From: Methanolobus sediminis | GTDB lineage: Archaea; Halobacteriota; Methanosarcinia; Methanosarcinales; Methanosarcinaceae | Length of the DNA stretch: 64,000 nucleotides | Direction of reading: 5' to 3' | Assembly (NCBI RefSeq): GCF_031312595.1 | Contig: NZ_CP133592.1 | Span: 1,302,001 to 1,366,000 of the forward strand | Shown here: positions 27,160-37,047 of the stretch, one piece after another | How the letters are laid out: each line of letters begins with the position of its first letter | How positions within the stretch are numbered: position 1 is the first letter of the stretch | Position numbers and translations under genes: made by a program | The notes under the pieces: generated by a model | Told to the model about the DNA's origin: nothing | The model's input: only the letters and a program-made list of their open reading frames with translations | Database searches by the model: none

Positions 27160-28122
27160 TCAAAGAAGATGTGTAACTGAACCATCTTTTGACAATAAAA
27201 CTACCCTGCTGACCTCAACGTCACCGGCTACTTTGTAACCAAGATGTTGCGCCAGTTCTTCTGAAAATTGCATTACCTCATCATGTGAAGGCATTGCTTC
27301 ACGTGGTAATCTCTTACGTGAAAAACCAAGATGCATATAGGCTTTGACCTCAATGTAATCAGGTTCTGCTATTTTTATGAGTTTAGCATAACCTTCGGGA
27401 TCAAACATATTGACGCCTTTTACAAGCGTGATACGGATAACTGTTCTTGTTTCCTTGTCCCTGAGTATTTCCAGGGATCTGAGAATATTGTCCCAGAGTA
27501 AAGGAGAGTTCGGACGGCAGACCTTTTCATAGGTTTCCCTGTCAGGTGCATCAAGGCTCATATATAACTGAGCAGGGTTTATCTTTGCCATCATTTCAGG
27601 AACAGTACCGTTGCTTACAACAAAAGTGGTGAATCCCTGTGCTTTGAACTCATCGATCAGTTCGTCAAGATGAGGGAAGAGAGTAGGCTCTCCTGAGAGA
27701 GATATGGCAACATGCTTTGGATCGTTACCTTCTTTCCAGCGTTCAAGGGGTGCAGAGTGTCCAAAACCGGTTAAAAGCTTTCTCTGGGATTCTATTGAAG
27801 ACCCCACTATTTCCACTGGAGAGTCCCATCCAACAGGCATGGGAACATCTACTTCCGTAGGCCTCCAACAGTGCAGACACTTCTGGTTGCACATAAGAGT
27901 AGGGGTCATCTGAAGACAGCGATGGGATGTGATTCCGTAGAATACGGATTTGTAGCATTCGCCTTCATCTTTTATTGACCTGCGAAGCCACATGCAAGTT
28001 TTGACTGCACTATGCCTGCCTGCAAGACTATATCCCTGTTTCTTTAACAGGCTTTTGAAATCGGTGATTCCGGCTTCGTCATCGCCTGAATCTTTATTTT
28101 TGTTCTTTCTTCTGCGAGGCAT
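27160..28122 (-). CDS. taw1: tRNA 4-demethylwyosine synthase Taw1 (TYW1 family)
   Basis: Radical SAM enzyme that makes the tricyclic wyosine base from m1G37 of tRNA-Phe with pyruvate. The radical SAM cluster is CNQKCLHCW, preceded by TPTLM. Further family motifs: HVAISLSGEPTLFPHLDELI, YMSLDAPD, and FSRKRLPREAMPSHDEV at the C-terminus. The extra CMWLRRSIKDEGECYK upstream matches the second iron-sulfur site. The start was set at ATG 28122 (MPRRRKNKN), giving 320 residues, close to the M. jannaschii enzyme; upstream frame extension looks non-conserved. Confidence 0.9.
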   Translation of the reverse strand: MPRRRKNKNKDSGDDEAGITDFKSLLKKQGYSLAGRHSAVKTCMWLRRSIKDEGECYKSVFYGITSHRCLQMTPTLMCNQKCLHCWRPTEVDVPMPVGWDSPVEIVGSSIESQRKLLTGFGHSAPLERWKEGNDPKHVAISLSGEPTLFPHLDELIDEFKAQGFTTFVVSNGTVPEMMAKINPAQLYMSLDAPDRETYEKVCRPNSPLLWDNILRSLEILRDKETRTVIRITLVKGVNMFDPEGYAKLIKIAEPDYIEVKAYMHLGFSRKRLPREAMPSHDEVMQFSEELAQHLGYKVAGDVEVSRVVLLSKDGSVTHLL

Positions 28123-28187
28123 CTCTGGGTCTAGTAGAATTTCAGTATATATAAATGTGTGGAAAAGAAGAATTTTGCCTAAATATA

Positions 28188-28245
28188 TCCGAGAGAAGGA
28201 GGTAGCAGACACCGACCCGGAAATGTTAAAGCGAGTCGGTGCTAC
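28188..28245 (-). promoter_or_regulatory. Structured 3' element downstream of mtbA1
   Basis: On the minus strand, about 60 nt after the mtbA1 stop, GTAGC/GCTAC and ACCGAC/GTCGGT pair to form an 11-bp bulged hairpin (28202-28245). It is followed by CCTCCTTCTCTCGGA (28188-28202). The same 15-mer, with one change, ends the hairpin downstream of mtbA2. It may be a terminator or an mRNA 3' stability element. Confidence 0.5.
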
Positions 28246-28306
28246 GGAGGGGGAAACAAGGTGTTAGCTCATTTCAACTAAAATTACACATCTTTTAGTA
28301 CTTGTT

Positions 28307-29326
28307 TTAGTACTTGTGGCTCTTCGCCACTTCAATCATTGCCTGGAGATTGACTGTTGGCGTCTTGCTTACAGTACCGCATCCCGGTGCAAGCAGACCG
28401 ATTCCTGCATCAATGACCTTCTGTGACTGTTCCCTGATAATTTCAGGTGTTTGGTTCCAGAGCATGTTTACAGGGTCGAGGTTTCCGACAATGACAGCTT
28501 TTTCAACGTTTGCCACTGCTGTTGCAGCATCAACATTCTGGTCAACACTGATAGCGTCTACACCACTGGATTCCATGAGTGCAAGACCCTGGGTGGTGTC
28601 ACCGCAGATGTGAAGAACTACAGGTACGTTGACCTCGTGCATTGCATCAATGATCTTCTTGTGGAAAGGAACTACGAACTTTTCGTAGAATTCAGCACCT
28701 ATGAGCTGGTAGCTGGCTGTTGGGTCAATAATGACCATTGTGTCAGCACCGTTCTCAACCATTTTCTGTGCGTAAGCAACACAGAAATCGGTTGTGAATT
28801 CCATGAGTGCAAGTCCGAAGGCTTCGTTTGTGAAGATTGCCATGAACCATTCGTCACCGTTGATATGCTGTGCAAGTGAGAAAGGACCGATCATGCTTCC
28901 CATGATAGGAAGTTCTTCACCGTATTTGTCTGCAAGTATTTTGATAGCATCACAGACAACACCAATTCTTCCGTGGTCAAGATTGTAGCCTTTGAGTTTC
29001 TCGATGTCTTCTTCTGTTTTTACTACGTGACCAACTACGGATGGTTGCTGCTCCATTGTTCCATCCTTGATCTCACAGCCGAAGAACTCAGCTTCTGCAG
29101 TAATGTCAAAAGGCACACGAACTGCCTCAAAACCTACTACGGTGTGACCTGCTTCAGCAAGTGTTGCCATCTTTTCTGCGTCGCTATTAGCCTCTGGCCA
29201 GAAAGCACCACAGGCTTCCATCTGCTCAACAGTGCCTGTCTGAGTAACACAGACAGCAGGCATCCTGTCAACTGGCTGACCAGTGAGTGCACGGGATAAT
29301 CTTTCTTTAGGGGTATATTCTGCCAT
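28307..29326 (-). CDS. mtbA: Methylcobamide:CoM methyltransferase MtbA, copy 1
   Basis: Cytoplasmic zinc enzyme that moves the methyl group from methylated MtmC, MtbC or MttC to coenzyme M, giving methyl-CoM for methanogenesis. It is a 339-residue uroporphyrinogen decarboxylase-fold protein. Zinc ligands are His239 and Cys241 in VLHICGDT and Cys316 in APGCGTVS. The second copy in this window differs at about nine residues. GGAGA lies before the ATG and a TATA element (GAAAAATATATAT) about 50 nt upstream. It is transcribed away from the pyrrolysine-free MtmB paralogue. Confidence 0.95.
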   Translation of the reverse strand: MAEYTPKERLSRALTGQPVDRMPAVCVTQTGTVEQMEACGAFWPEANSDAEKMATLAEAGHTVVGFEAVRVPFDITAEAEFFGCEIKDGTMEQQPSVVGHVVKTEEDIEKLKGYNLDHGRIGVVCDAIKILADKYGEELPIMGSMIGPFSLAQHINGDEWFMAIFTNEAFGLALMEFTTDFCVAYAQKMVENGADTMVIIDPTASYQLIGAEFYEKFVVPFHKKIIDAMHEVNVPVVLHICGDTTQGLALMESSGVDAISVDQNVDAATAVANVEKAVIVGNLDPVNMLWNQTPEIIREQSQKVIDAGIGLLAPGCGTVSKTPTVNLQAMIEVAKSHKY

Positions 29327-29370
29327 AAAATCAATCTCCGTATTGTGATTATTTCTAAATTCAATTCACA

Positions 29371-29387
29371 TGCATATATATTTTTCC
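29371..29387 (-). promoter_or_regulatory. TATA promoter of mtbA1
   Basis: Minus-strand GAAAAATATATATGC, about 50 nt upstream of the mtbA1 ATG. The 13-mer GAAAAATATATAT is identical to that in the mtbC promoter. Confidence 0.5.
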
Positions 29388-29953
29388 ATAGCCCATCGGT
29401 AACCTTATATAATATGATCAATCGAAAAAGGCTGGAAAGAGATAAATAGGAGATTAACAGACACATTCATGCATCAATACAAATGAAGAATACCAGCAAT
29501 AAATAAAGTCTAATGATATTGTTTTTCAAGACAAAGGTATTTGCCAAGTACTTGTCAAAAAAAGCAGCACATACATTATAAGTTTAGACCTCCTCTAAAT
29601 TCATACAATTTTTCGACCAGTCAGAGTTAGCATAAAATATAAATAGTAATTGTTTGAAGCGGGCAAGTTGAAGACAAAAAGTAACACATAAAAGTACCCC
29701 CTTAGAAGAAAAAGTAATTCAGTATCTTTACTTGCTGCAATATTAGTGCATATAATATTTACTGTAAAACTCTTTATAAATTCGTAAAATCATTGAATAA
29801 ATCCGAATCAATTGCCATAATATCTATTTATAGGTCACTATATGTTCATAAAATGTGGGAAAATATAAATAATAGTACTCATTCATCTTTATATCTACAA
29901 AAATAGATACTCAAATACGCTTTATTAACAACTTATTTTGAAGGAGATTCGTC
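29388..29953 (+). promoter_or_regulatory. Long AT-rich divergent intergenic region with TATA elements
   Basis: About 570 nt with no coding frame. AAAATATAAATA occurs at 29634 and again as AAAATATAAATAATAGT at 29860-29876. The latter is placed to start a message about 60 nt upstream of the MtmB-like gene and is an exact 17-nt match to a site at 47334. AAGGAG lies before the ATG at 29954. The length suggests upstream regulatory sites. Confidence 0.5.
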
Positions 29954-31327
29954 ATGCAAAACATCTACAAGTACCTCAAATATGCAATAGGAGGGGAAAA
30001 ACGCACAGAAAGAGAGCATGACATCAAAGTATTCAAAAAATCTGAAGAGCTGGCTCTTAAATACGGAATAGAATACGATCCCAGGATTTTTATCCCTGAT
30101 GACCTTGAGATGGCAGATGCTGTCTTTGAAGCAGGCATTGAGCTCCTGCATTCAATAGGAATATTCTGCAGAAGCACCCAGCGTGTCATCGATATTGACG
30201 AAGAGGACATCCTTAAAGCGCTCAATACCACAAATCCCCTTGAAATCGGCAGACTCAAGGAAAAAGTGGTTGTTCCACAGCGTTATCCCATGGTATCCTT
30301 CCCGCCTGTGATCATTGGCGGACCTATGGGAGGAAGCGTATCTGAAGAGAATTTTCTTTACATAAACTTAAGCTCAGTTCAGGAAAACGTTGTGCAGGGA
30401 ATCTATAGCGGAGCCATGAAACAGTTTGGAGGAGAATATATCCATCCAAAAAGTCCACTTGAAATGCTGGCAGTCCTGAAAGCAGCCCGAAATGAAAGGC
30501 TGGCAACAAAAATAGCCGGCAGGGAAGGACTTGCCCTTATGGGACCAAGCACCCCGACACTCACAACATCATCTTTACTTGTTTCATCAGACGAACTCTA
30601 TTCAAGTGCCGATCCACAGGAAGTTTACATGGATGACCTTAAAGTGGATTACGAGACACTTTCTAAATGTATCTACCATCAGGAGCACGGCAACCACTAT
30701 ATTTCAGGCCAGGTACCAGTCTTTGGAGGACCATGTATCGGTTCTCCCGAGGGACTTGCAATAATAGACGTTGCTGAAACACTACAATCCAAAGTGCTGG
30801 CACACTCCAGCATACATGCATCAGGAGCAGTCCATGCTGACACCGGATCATCCTCAGCCAAAGAGATAATGTGGGCATCCAACCTGTCATCACTTGCTGT
30901 TTCCAGAAACATGAACTACTACACTGCGAGATACTACTGGAATGCAGCCGGCATCTGTACTGATATGATGTTCTATGAAACTGCTGCACAGGCAATCGGT
31001 GATACTGTTTGCGGAAGAAATATGCTTCTTGGACCAAGTGGTCGCCTTGGAAGTGTCTCAGATCATTCCTCCGGCCTTGAATCCCGATTCATGGGAGAAA
31101 TGGCACAGATGGCAACCCACCTGACACTTTCAGAAGCCAACACCCTTGTAGCCAAAATATACTCAAAATACGCCGACCGCCTCAAAAATCCACCTGAAGG
31201 CAAACCATTTGAAAAATGCTACAACATCCGTTCTGAATACGACATGGAACCCACCGAGGAATACCTGACACTCTACAGGAAGATCTCGTATGAGATCATG
31301 GGTGATATTCCAGGGGAACCTGTTTGA
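29954..31327 (+). CDS. MtmB-family methyltransferase paralogue lacking pyrrolysine
   Basis: A 457-residue protein that aligns over its whole length with the two MtmB proteins of this window (458 residues): SPLEMLAVLKAA against SPYEVLAAKTET, QVPVFGG against QMPIFGG, and ESRFMGEMAQMATHLTL against EARMMGEVARATAGM. The pyrrolysine context MAGRPGMGI-Pyl-GPETS becomes IAGREGLAL-Met196-GPSTP, and codon 196 is ATG. The catalytic pyrrolysine of monomethylamine methyltransferase is thus absent, as in the pyrrolysine-free MttB relatives that use quaternary amines. A different methyl donor, or a non-catalytic role, is inferred. It stands alone, divergent from mtbA1, with no adjacent corrinoid protein on its strand. 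Confidence 0.85.
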   Translation: MQNIYKYLKYAIGGEKRTEREHDIKVFKKSEELALKYGIEYDPRIFIPDDLEMADAVFEAGIELLHSIGIFCRSTQRVIDIDEEDILKALNTTNPLEIGRLKEKVVVPQRYPMVSFPPVIIGGPMGGSVSEENFLYINLSSVQENVVQGIYSGAMKQFGGEYIHPKSPLEMLAVLKAARNERLATKIAGREGLALMGPSTPTLTTSSLLVSSDELYSSADPQEVYMDDLKVDYETLSKCIYHQEHGNHYISGQVPVFGGPCIGSPEGLAIIDVAETLQSKVLAHSSIHASGAVHADTGSSSAKEIMWASNLSSLAVSRNMNYYTARYYWNAAGICTDMMFYETAAQAIGDTVCGRNMLLGPSGRLGSVSDHSSGLESRFMGEMAQMATHLTLSEANTLVAKIYSKYADRLKNPPEGKPFEKCYNIRSEYDMEPTEEYLTLYRKISYEIMGDIPGEPV

Positions 31328-31348
31328 AAAAAAGGCAATTTATTCTTA

Positions 31349-33304
31349 TTAAAATCTATAATGTGGCTTTTTCTCTGTTATTTGATTTATTTTGAATTCA
31401 AGTACCAAAGATAGCTTTTTCTTACTTTCTGGATTTAATCTTTCAAAGATATTTGCTTTAAAATCATCATGAACATATATCTTTGCTTTTTTAAGCTCAT
31501 TTTTGTCTTTAATAGAACACGGCATGTAAATAACTAAATTGCGAATGACTTTTTTATCTGAAGGCAAAGCTTTTACTTTTCTTTGTACTTGATTGATGAT
31601 GTCATCTAACTTTTCAGTATGCAATTGTACTTTACATTCATACAACTCAATTCTATCTTCAAATTCTTCATATGCATCGATTTGTTCATTATTCACTTGA
31701 ACATCAAACTTGATGAGAGAATTAATAATTGAATGATGTTCAAATAACCAATTACAAAAAGCATATTCGAACAATTTTCCTTTTGCATCAGCAGTAAAAA
31801 TATCAACTTTTGTTTTTACTTCAGAGAGGCTTAATTCATCAGACGAAGAAGAAACATCCTTTTTTAGTAAATATTTCTTAAATTCTTCTTTGTCAACAAT
31901 TTCGGTCTGAAGTTCTATTTTTGATCCTTCAACAAAAGTATTGATTAAATCCTCTGCCTGAAGGAATAATAATTCACTTGATCCAGAATCGCTGGCACAA
32001 TCATAAAATACTAGCCATCCAGAGTAATCTGAAATGCCCATTCCACTTGAAGCATGAATAAGAATAGCATAACTATAATCATATATTTTTGCTCCTTCTA
32101 CTGGATGCTTAAATTTCAATACAGATACTATATCCCCTTGTGCAAAAATCTTTGAAGATTCTATCGTTCCCAGAAGTGTAGAAATAAAACTAGGAAGACC
32201 ATTAAACAAAGTGAATTCTTGTGAATCTAAAACATTAACATCATACCAAAAAAAACGATAATTGAGTCTTTTTTCAGTCAATTTATCGTTATCATAATCT
32301 TTTAGATAAGTAGGGTCTGATAGTTTATCTTTCAGCAGGATTTTTTCAAACAATTTTTTGTCATAATCTGGCTTGACGCTTAAAAGAGGATGAAAAATGA
32401 GATCAATCTTTAATTCTTCTTTTATTGGAGAAACTATTTCTTCATTGATTTTGCCAAAAAATCTGTCTAATGCAAACCATTTCTTCAAAGTTTCAAAATG
32501 GAGACTATCTTCATCTATAATATCTTGATTTTGCACAACTGATTCAAGCTCAGATAATTCGAATGGTAATTTAAACTCTTCAGCTACATCTTTCGAGTAA
32601 AGAATATGTGCCTCATGCAATTCTTTCAAAGAAGTCTCTTTAAATATTTGTTCTCCCAAAAGAATAAACCATAGATATTGAAGAGTATAAACATAGCCTA
32701 GATAGGCTTTGCTCATATATTGCTCTTTGACATCTGTTTTTAATATTGGGATTAAACGGTAGATGTGAGGAATTCCTTCGCTGGTGTCGTTCAAAAATAT
32801 ATGAGTATAAATTATTGTTACTATTTTTAGACACTCAAATTTATCTAGTGGTTCTGTTTCAGAAATATTTTCTTCAAAAAATTTATCGAACAAAAAAATA
32901 AGCTCATTAATAGGTTCTGTGCTTTTATGTAATTCTTCCCAATTCTTTGCCTTCTTAATTTGCCTAGATATTGGCCAGATACTTTTTATGAATATTGTCT
33001 TTTCACATGTATTCGGTATATCCTCGAGATCTACACCAACAAATCTTGCTCTAAAAAAAGTGAAATCCTCATCTAACCCTAGTGAATCTTCATAAATAAC
33101 TGAATTTATAATGCCCCGAATACATACCGACATGAAAAATTTATAGCCTACAAAAATATCATCATCAACTTCAAGATGATGATAAGTATTCATCCATTCC
33201 TTAAATTCATCTGTTTTCGATACTATTTTTAAAACATTAACAAACGACAATATTCGGTCTGCGGATAAATCATCATTTAATAAATCCAAATCTTCACTAA
33301 CCAT
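31349..33304 (-). CDS. Large hypothetical protein with PD-(D/E)XK-like nuclease C-terminus
   Basis: A 651-residue protein that I do not recognise as a whole. The first 480 residues are helical and acidic with no known motif. The C-terminal part has AKGKLFEYAFCNWLF followed by QIDAYEEF and ELYECKVQ: Asp543, Glu556 and Lys558 fit the D-x(n)-E-x-K core of PD-(D/E)XK nucleases, with an upstream Glu helix. Composition is clearly more AT-rich than the flanking methyltransferase genes, and no partner gene is adjacent. Acquisition as a stand-alone defence or DNA-processing gene is inferred. It converges with the MtmB-like gene. Confidence 0.65.
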   Translation of the reverse strand: MVSEDLDLLNDDLSADRILSFVNVLKIVSKTDEFKEWMNTYHHLEVDDDIFVGYKFFMSVCIRGIINSVIYEDSLGLDEDFTFFRARFVGVDLEDIPNTCEKTIFIKSIWPISRQIKKAKNWEELHKSTEPINELIFLFDKFFEENISETEPLDKFECLKIVTIIYTHIFLNDTSEGIPHIYRLIPILKTDVKEQYMSKAYLGYVYTLQYLWFILLGEQIFKETSLKELHEAHILYSKDVAEEFKLPFELSELESVVQNQDIIDEDSLHFETLKKWFALDRFFGKINEEIVSPIKEELKIDLIFHPLLSVKPDYDKKLFEKILLKDKLSDPTYLKDYDNDKLTEKRLNYRFFWYDVNVLDSQEFTLFNGLPSFISTLLGTIESSKIFAQGDIVSVLKFKHPVEGAKIYDYSYAILIHASSGMGISDYSGWLVFYDCASDSGSSELLFLQAEDLINTFVEGSKIELQTEIVDKEEFKKYLLKKDVSSSSDELSLSEVKTKVDIFTADAKGKLFEYAFCNWLFEHHSIINSLIKFDVQVNNEQIDAYEEFEDRIELYECKVQLHTEKLDDIINQVQRKVKALPSDKKVIRNLVIYMPCSIKDKNELKKAKIYVHDDFKANIFERLNPESKKKLSLVLEFKINQITEKKPHYRF

Positions 33305-33387
33305 ACCACTCTGTCCTTAGATATTTACTATCTAAATAAACAGTATTAATTAGATAATATCTTTTGGAAACCAAAAATCAAACAAGT

Positions 33388-33430
33388 ACAAAAAAAGTTG
33401 GGTGAGCCAGCGATAGAAAAATCACTGGCT
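33388..33430 (-). terminator. Terminator of the mtmC1-mtmB1 transcript
   Basis: AGCCAG (33405-33410) pairs with CTGGCT (33425-33430), with an inner GAT/ATC extension. On the minus strand a run of seven T follows. It lies about 45 nt after the mtmB1 stop. Confidence 0.6.
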
Positions 33431-33475
33431 ACGTTAGGGAAGTGATAAACTATGTTATCACAGGGATTTTGGATT

Positions 33476-34852
33476 TTAGAAAGTAAGTCCGAACTCTTCG
33501 AGCTTCTTGCGTGCGCCGTCGTAGACCTTCATGTACTCATCAGTTGGTGTTACGGTAGCTACATCGTAACATTCCTGGAAGGTCTTTCCTGCTGGTGCAT
33601 TTGCATAGTTGCCCTCGTAGGAGCTTACAAGGAGGTCGAGGACCTTGTTGACATCTTCGATGTTCATTCCTGCTGTTGCTCTTGCAACTTCTCCCATCAT
33701 CCTTGCTTCCATACCGGTTGTCTTGTCCTGAACGACACCCTTTGCAGCTGCAACACCGGAGAGGATCTCACGGCCGGATGCTGTGTCAGTGATAGACTGA
33801 GCGGATGCTTCAAGCAGACACATCTCGGTACATGGACCTGCACATGGATAGTACTGGTTACCTGAGATCATGTCAGTGAATTCTGAGATTGTAGCACATG
33901 CCCATCCAGCGATCATGAGGGTCTCACGAGTGTTGGTTGATCCCCAGCGGATGTGGACCGGACCATCAAGGTGCCAGCTTGCGTTGCTCATTACAAATGC
34001 ATTGATGTGAGTTGCGATATCTACAATTGTGGTTTCCTCTACGCCGCCGGCGTAGCCACCAAAGATAGGCATCTGTTCATCCATGATGATGTCACTGTTA
34101 CCCTGATAGTGTGCCATTACACTGATAGCGTCAAGGTCGATCTTAAGCTCATTGAGCTGTGATACTTCGTGACTGTCACTGCAAACCATGCCACCGACAC
34201 AGTCTGAAGAGATATTTCCCTGAGCGGACAGGGAAGTCTCTGGTCCCTATATGCCCATGCCTGGCCTTCCGGCCATTGCTGCTGCTGTCTTGATGAGCCT
34301 GGTTTCGGTCTTTGCTGCAAGGACCTCATATGGACTCTTTGGAATTGGTGGCTTGCCACGGACTGTCATCATGACACCGTTAACAATTGTGTCGACTTCT
34401 TTCTCAAGAGCATAGCTCATGTGAACTGGCATGAACATGTCCTCGGAGATAGGGGAACCTGTTGGACCACCCTGGACTATTGGCTTTCTCTTGTCGCCAA
34501 CACTTCTCTTCTGTACCCTTACAGCGTCCCTGCCGGTTCCGATTGTGAATTCCTTCTGGACGTTGTTGATAGCATCCCAGATCTCATCCTCTGTGTATTT
34601 TACTACACGGCTGGTGTCTGTACAGTAGATACCACAGTCAAGAAGCATCTCAAAACCTGCTTTAAAGAGGTTTTCCATCATGTCCTTGTCAGTTGGTACG
34701 AACTCGCCCTTGAAATCAAGGTTGTATTTCTGCTTGAGCTCCATTGCTTTCATTGGGATGGTCATGAGGTCCCAGTCATCCTGGGTTGTCTTCTCTCCCT
34801 TCTTTGCACGCTCATAGAATTCAAAACAATCAAGTGATCTTGCGAATGTCAT
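33476..34852 (-). CDS. mtmB: Monomethylamine:corrinoid methyltransferase MtmB, copy 1 (pyrrolysine-containing)
   Basis: Transfers the methyl group of monomethylamine to the Co(I) corrinoid of MtmC. The gene is one 458-codon frame with an in-frame TAG at 34247-34249, codon 202, exactly the pyrrolysine position of the M. barkeri enzyme (context MAGRPGMGI-Pyl-GPETSL). A TTCCCTG/CAGGGAA hairpin follows the TAG. GAGGTGA precedes the ATG, 16 nt after mtmC1. Annotators will often split it into 201- and 237-residue pieces. It is about 97% identical to copy 2. Confidence 0.97.
34216..34235 (-). promoter_or_regulatory. PYLIS-like hairpin 3' of the mtmB1 amber codon
   Basis: TTCCCTG-AGCGGA-CAGGGAA, a 7-bp stem that starts 11 nt downstream of UAG 34247-34249. 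It matches the position of the PYLIS element described in Methanosarcina mtmB, which is reported to be helpful but not essential for amber read-through in archaea. Confidence 0.6.
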
Positions 34853-34867
34853 ATTATTTCACCTCAA

Positions 34868-35524
34868 TTACTGCATAAGCTTAAGTGCTACACGAGCTGC
34901 GTCTGCTGCATTCTCTGCGGTTGCATCTGCTCCGATCTCTGCGATCCATGCGTCAGATACTGGTGCTCCACCGAACATGATCTTAACTGAATCTCTAAGA
35001 CCTTCTTCTACGAGCATGGATACTGTGTCCTTCTGACCGAGCATTGAGGTTGTCATAAGTGCTGAACCGACAAGCAGGAGTTTCTTGCCCTTGTTCTTTG
35101 CAATTTCTTCTGTAACTTTTTCGTTTGGTACGTCTACGCCCATGTCAACGATCTTGAAACCGTTTGCTTCAAGCATGGTTGTTACAAGACGGTGACCGAT
35201 ATCGTGAATGTCTCCTTCCTGTACGTAGGTGATAGCAAGACCGACACCTTCGTCATCTGCTCCCTTTTCTTCTGCGAGTATAGGAACAAGAATCTCCATT
35301 GCAGCGTTCATTGCCTTTGCAGACATCATGATCTGTGGGAGATAGACCTCTGCTGCCTCGAATTTGTCTCCGATTATCTTCATACCTACTGAAAGACCTT
35401 CGTTAATGATCTCAACTGCTGTTAGACCAGCATCCAGGGCTTCCTGGGTAGCTGCTGCACAGCCATTAATGTTCTGAGTGACGATTGTGTCTCTCAGTTT
35501 ATCGAACATTTCCTGATTTGACAT
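34868..35524 (-). CDS. mtmC: Monomethylamine corrinoid protein MtmC, copy 1
   Basis: A 218-residue corrinoid protein that carries the methyl group between MtmB and MtbA. N-terminal helical domain (B12-binding_2) to about residue 85, then the cobalamin domain with DxHxxG as GDIHDIG. The histidine is the lower axial cobalt ligand. The GSALMTTS and GGAPVSDAW loops bind the nucleotide tail. GGAGG lies 6 nt before the ATG. It is followed after 15 nt by mtmB1. Confidence 0.96.
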   Translation of the reverse strand: MSNQEMFDKLRDTIVTQNINGCAAATQEALDAGLTAVEIINEGLSVGMKIIGDKFEAAEVYLPQIMMSAKAMNAAMEILVPILAEEKGADDEGVGLAITYVQEGDIHDIGHRLVTTMLEANGFKIVDMGVDVPNEKVTEEIAKNKGKKLLLVGSALMTTSMLGQKDTVSMLVEEGLRDSVKIMFGGAPVSDAWIAEIGADATAENAADAARVALKLMQ

Positions 35525-35630
35525 ATTTAGCCTCCAAATGTGATTTCGTTTTTTACTTAGTGAAAAAATGGTAATTAAAATGAAGTGAGTTCCACTAACA
35601 GTAGAACCCAGATCAATTTACCAGAAATAT

Positions 35631-37034
35631 TTACTTCAACTGTCCTCTGAATTTGTTACAGCTGTTGATGTTGATATCAAGAAGCTTCTCGATGTTCATC
35701 TTTGCTGCAATTCCCTTTGGAGCTCCTGCAACTGAAGTGACGACCCCTATACCAAGCTCTTCTCTCAGTTCTCTCATTACATATTCGTCACTGAGGTCAT
35801 CTGTGGTTACGTCGAGTTTCTTTGCAACGTAATCCTTTGCTTCTCCAATTCTCATGCTCTTTGAAAGCTCCATTCTGGCAACAAGGTCACCAGCAGCTCT
35901 GATTCCGCTCATACCGGAGGTCATTATGTGGGAGATCGGCATACCCATCGGGTCGCCGACCCCTATCTATATACCATCCACGCCAGCAATTTCGACCATC
36001 GCCTTGCTAGCTCTTGATACAGCATCAATAGTTGGGGTTTCAAGCATTGGGATACCACCGACACCCATACCCATATTTACATGACATGGGATAGTGGAAG
36101 CTTTAACAGCTGCCTTGATAAATGTAACAGCTCTTCCGAGGTTCCATGCTGCACTCTTGCTGGTGTTTGTGTTAACTACAGGACCGAATACATTTGCTCC
36201 TGCCTTTGCAACAAGTGCTGCCTGCTCATGTGGCCAGAGACCTGCAAGGGTAGTACCATCGTACTCAAGCTCACCGTGCATTCCAAGCATAAGTTCTCCT
36301 GCCATACCTGCTTCAATGTAGATGTCAGGGAACTGTTTTCTCAGTGCTTCGATTGCGTGGAGTGATGCGTACATGTCACCGTCACCTGCAGCACCGATTG
36401 TATCGAAGTTGACACCATCAGAACCAGATGCCATCATTCTCTGCATGATCCAGATAATGTCTCTGGTAAGGTGTTTTGCAGAGTGTTCCATGGACTCTCT
36501 TGCTTCATCGATCTTGAATGCCTTCATGAGGTCACCAGGGTTCTCGAATGGTCCGTCTGGTGTGTAGTAAAGACCCATGTTTGGCATTGCACCGTAAAGC
36601 AGTGGAACAATTGTGTTTGCCTGGCAGGTTTCCATTGTCTGCATTTCCTGTGCAATTACTGGCTTTGCTGGTTTGAAACTGTAGTCGATGTGACCGAGTT
36701 CCATTGTGTCAGCACCAAAGGCACGCTCGTGCATCATGATACCGACAAGTCTGCTGGATGGAATACCTACACCACTGTTACCCTGGTCACCATCGAGTCT
36801 GATGGTTCCGATATCGTGGGTTACAGGAACTTCCTTACCCTGCTCGACACCTACCATCCTTGAAGGCATAGTGAGAATGTCTATGAGCTTGTCTATTTCA
36901 TCTGCACTGAGGTCAGGAATTGTACCAAGGTCTGCAGCGTCTGCCATACCTTCTTTAAGGTCAGCCTCGATCTGCTCCCTTGTCATGTAGATACGCTTTC
37001 CGTCTCCCATTCTCAATTTGTATTCTGTTGCCAT
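35631..37034 (-). CDS. mtbB: Dimethylamine:corrinoid methyltransferase MtbB (pyrrolysine-containing)
   Basis: Transfers one methyl group of dimethylamine to MtbC. The full frame is 467 codons with TAG at 35967-35969, codon 356, the known pyrrolysine site of MtbB (VDGI[13 protein letters not shown]). The reading continues to TAA at 35631. GAGGT precedes the ATG. The gene lies 13 nt after mtbC, and the MtbB reaction needs that partner. A 106-nt gap separates it from mtmC1 downstream, so mono- and dimethylamine genes may share a transcript. Confidence 0.96.
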
Positions 37035-37047
37035 GATAATACCTCGC

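Noticed and set aside
27992-28267. 91-aa plus-strand frame through the mtbA1 3' element
   Set aside because: Mostly antisense to taw1; its tail coincides with the hairpin and has no start site of its own.
29388-29953. Possible tRNA or small RNA in the long mtbA1/MtmB-like gap
   Set aside because: I found no cloverleaf, no GC-rich stem and no T-loop consensus; only TATA-like elements are evident.
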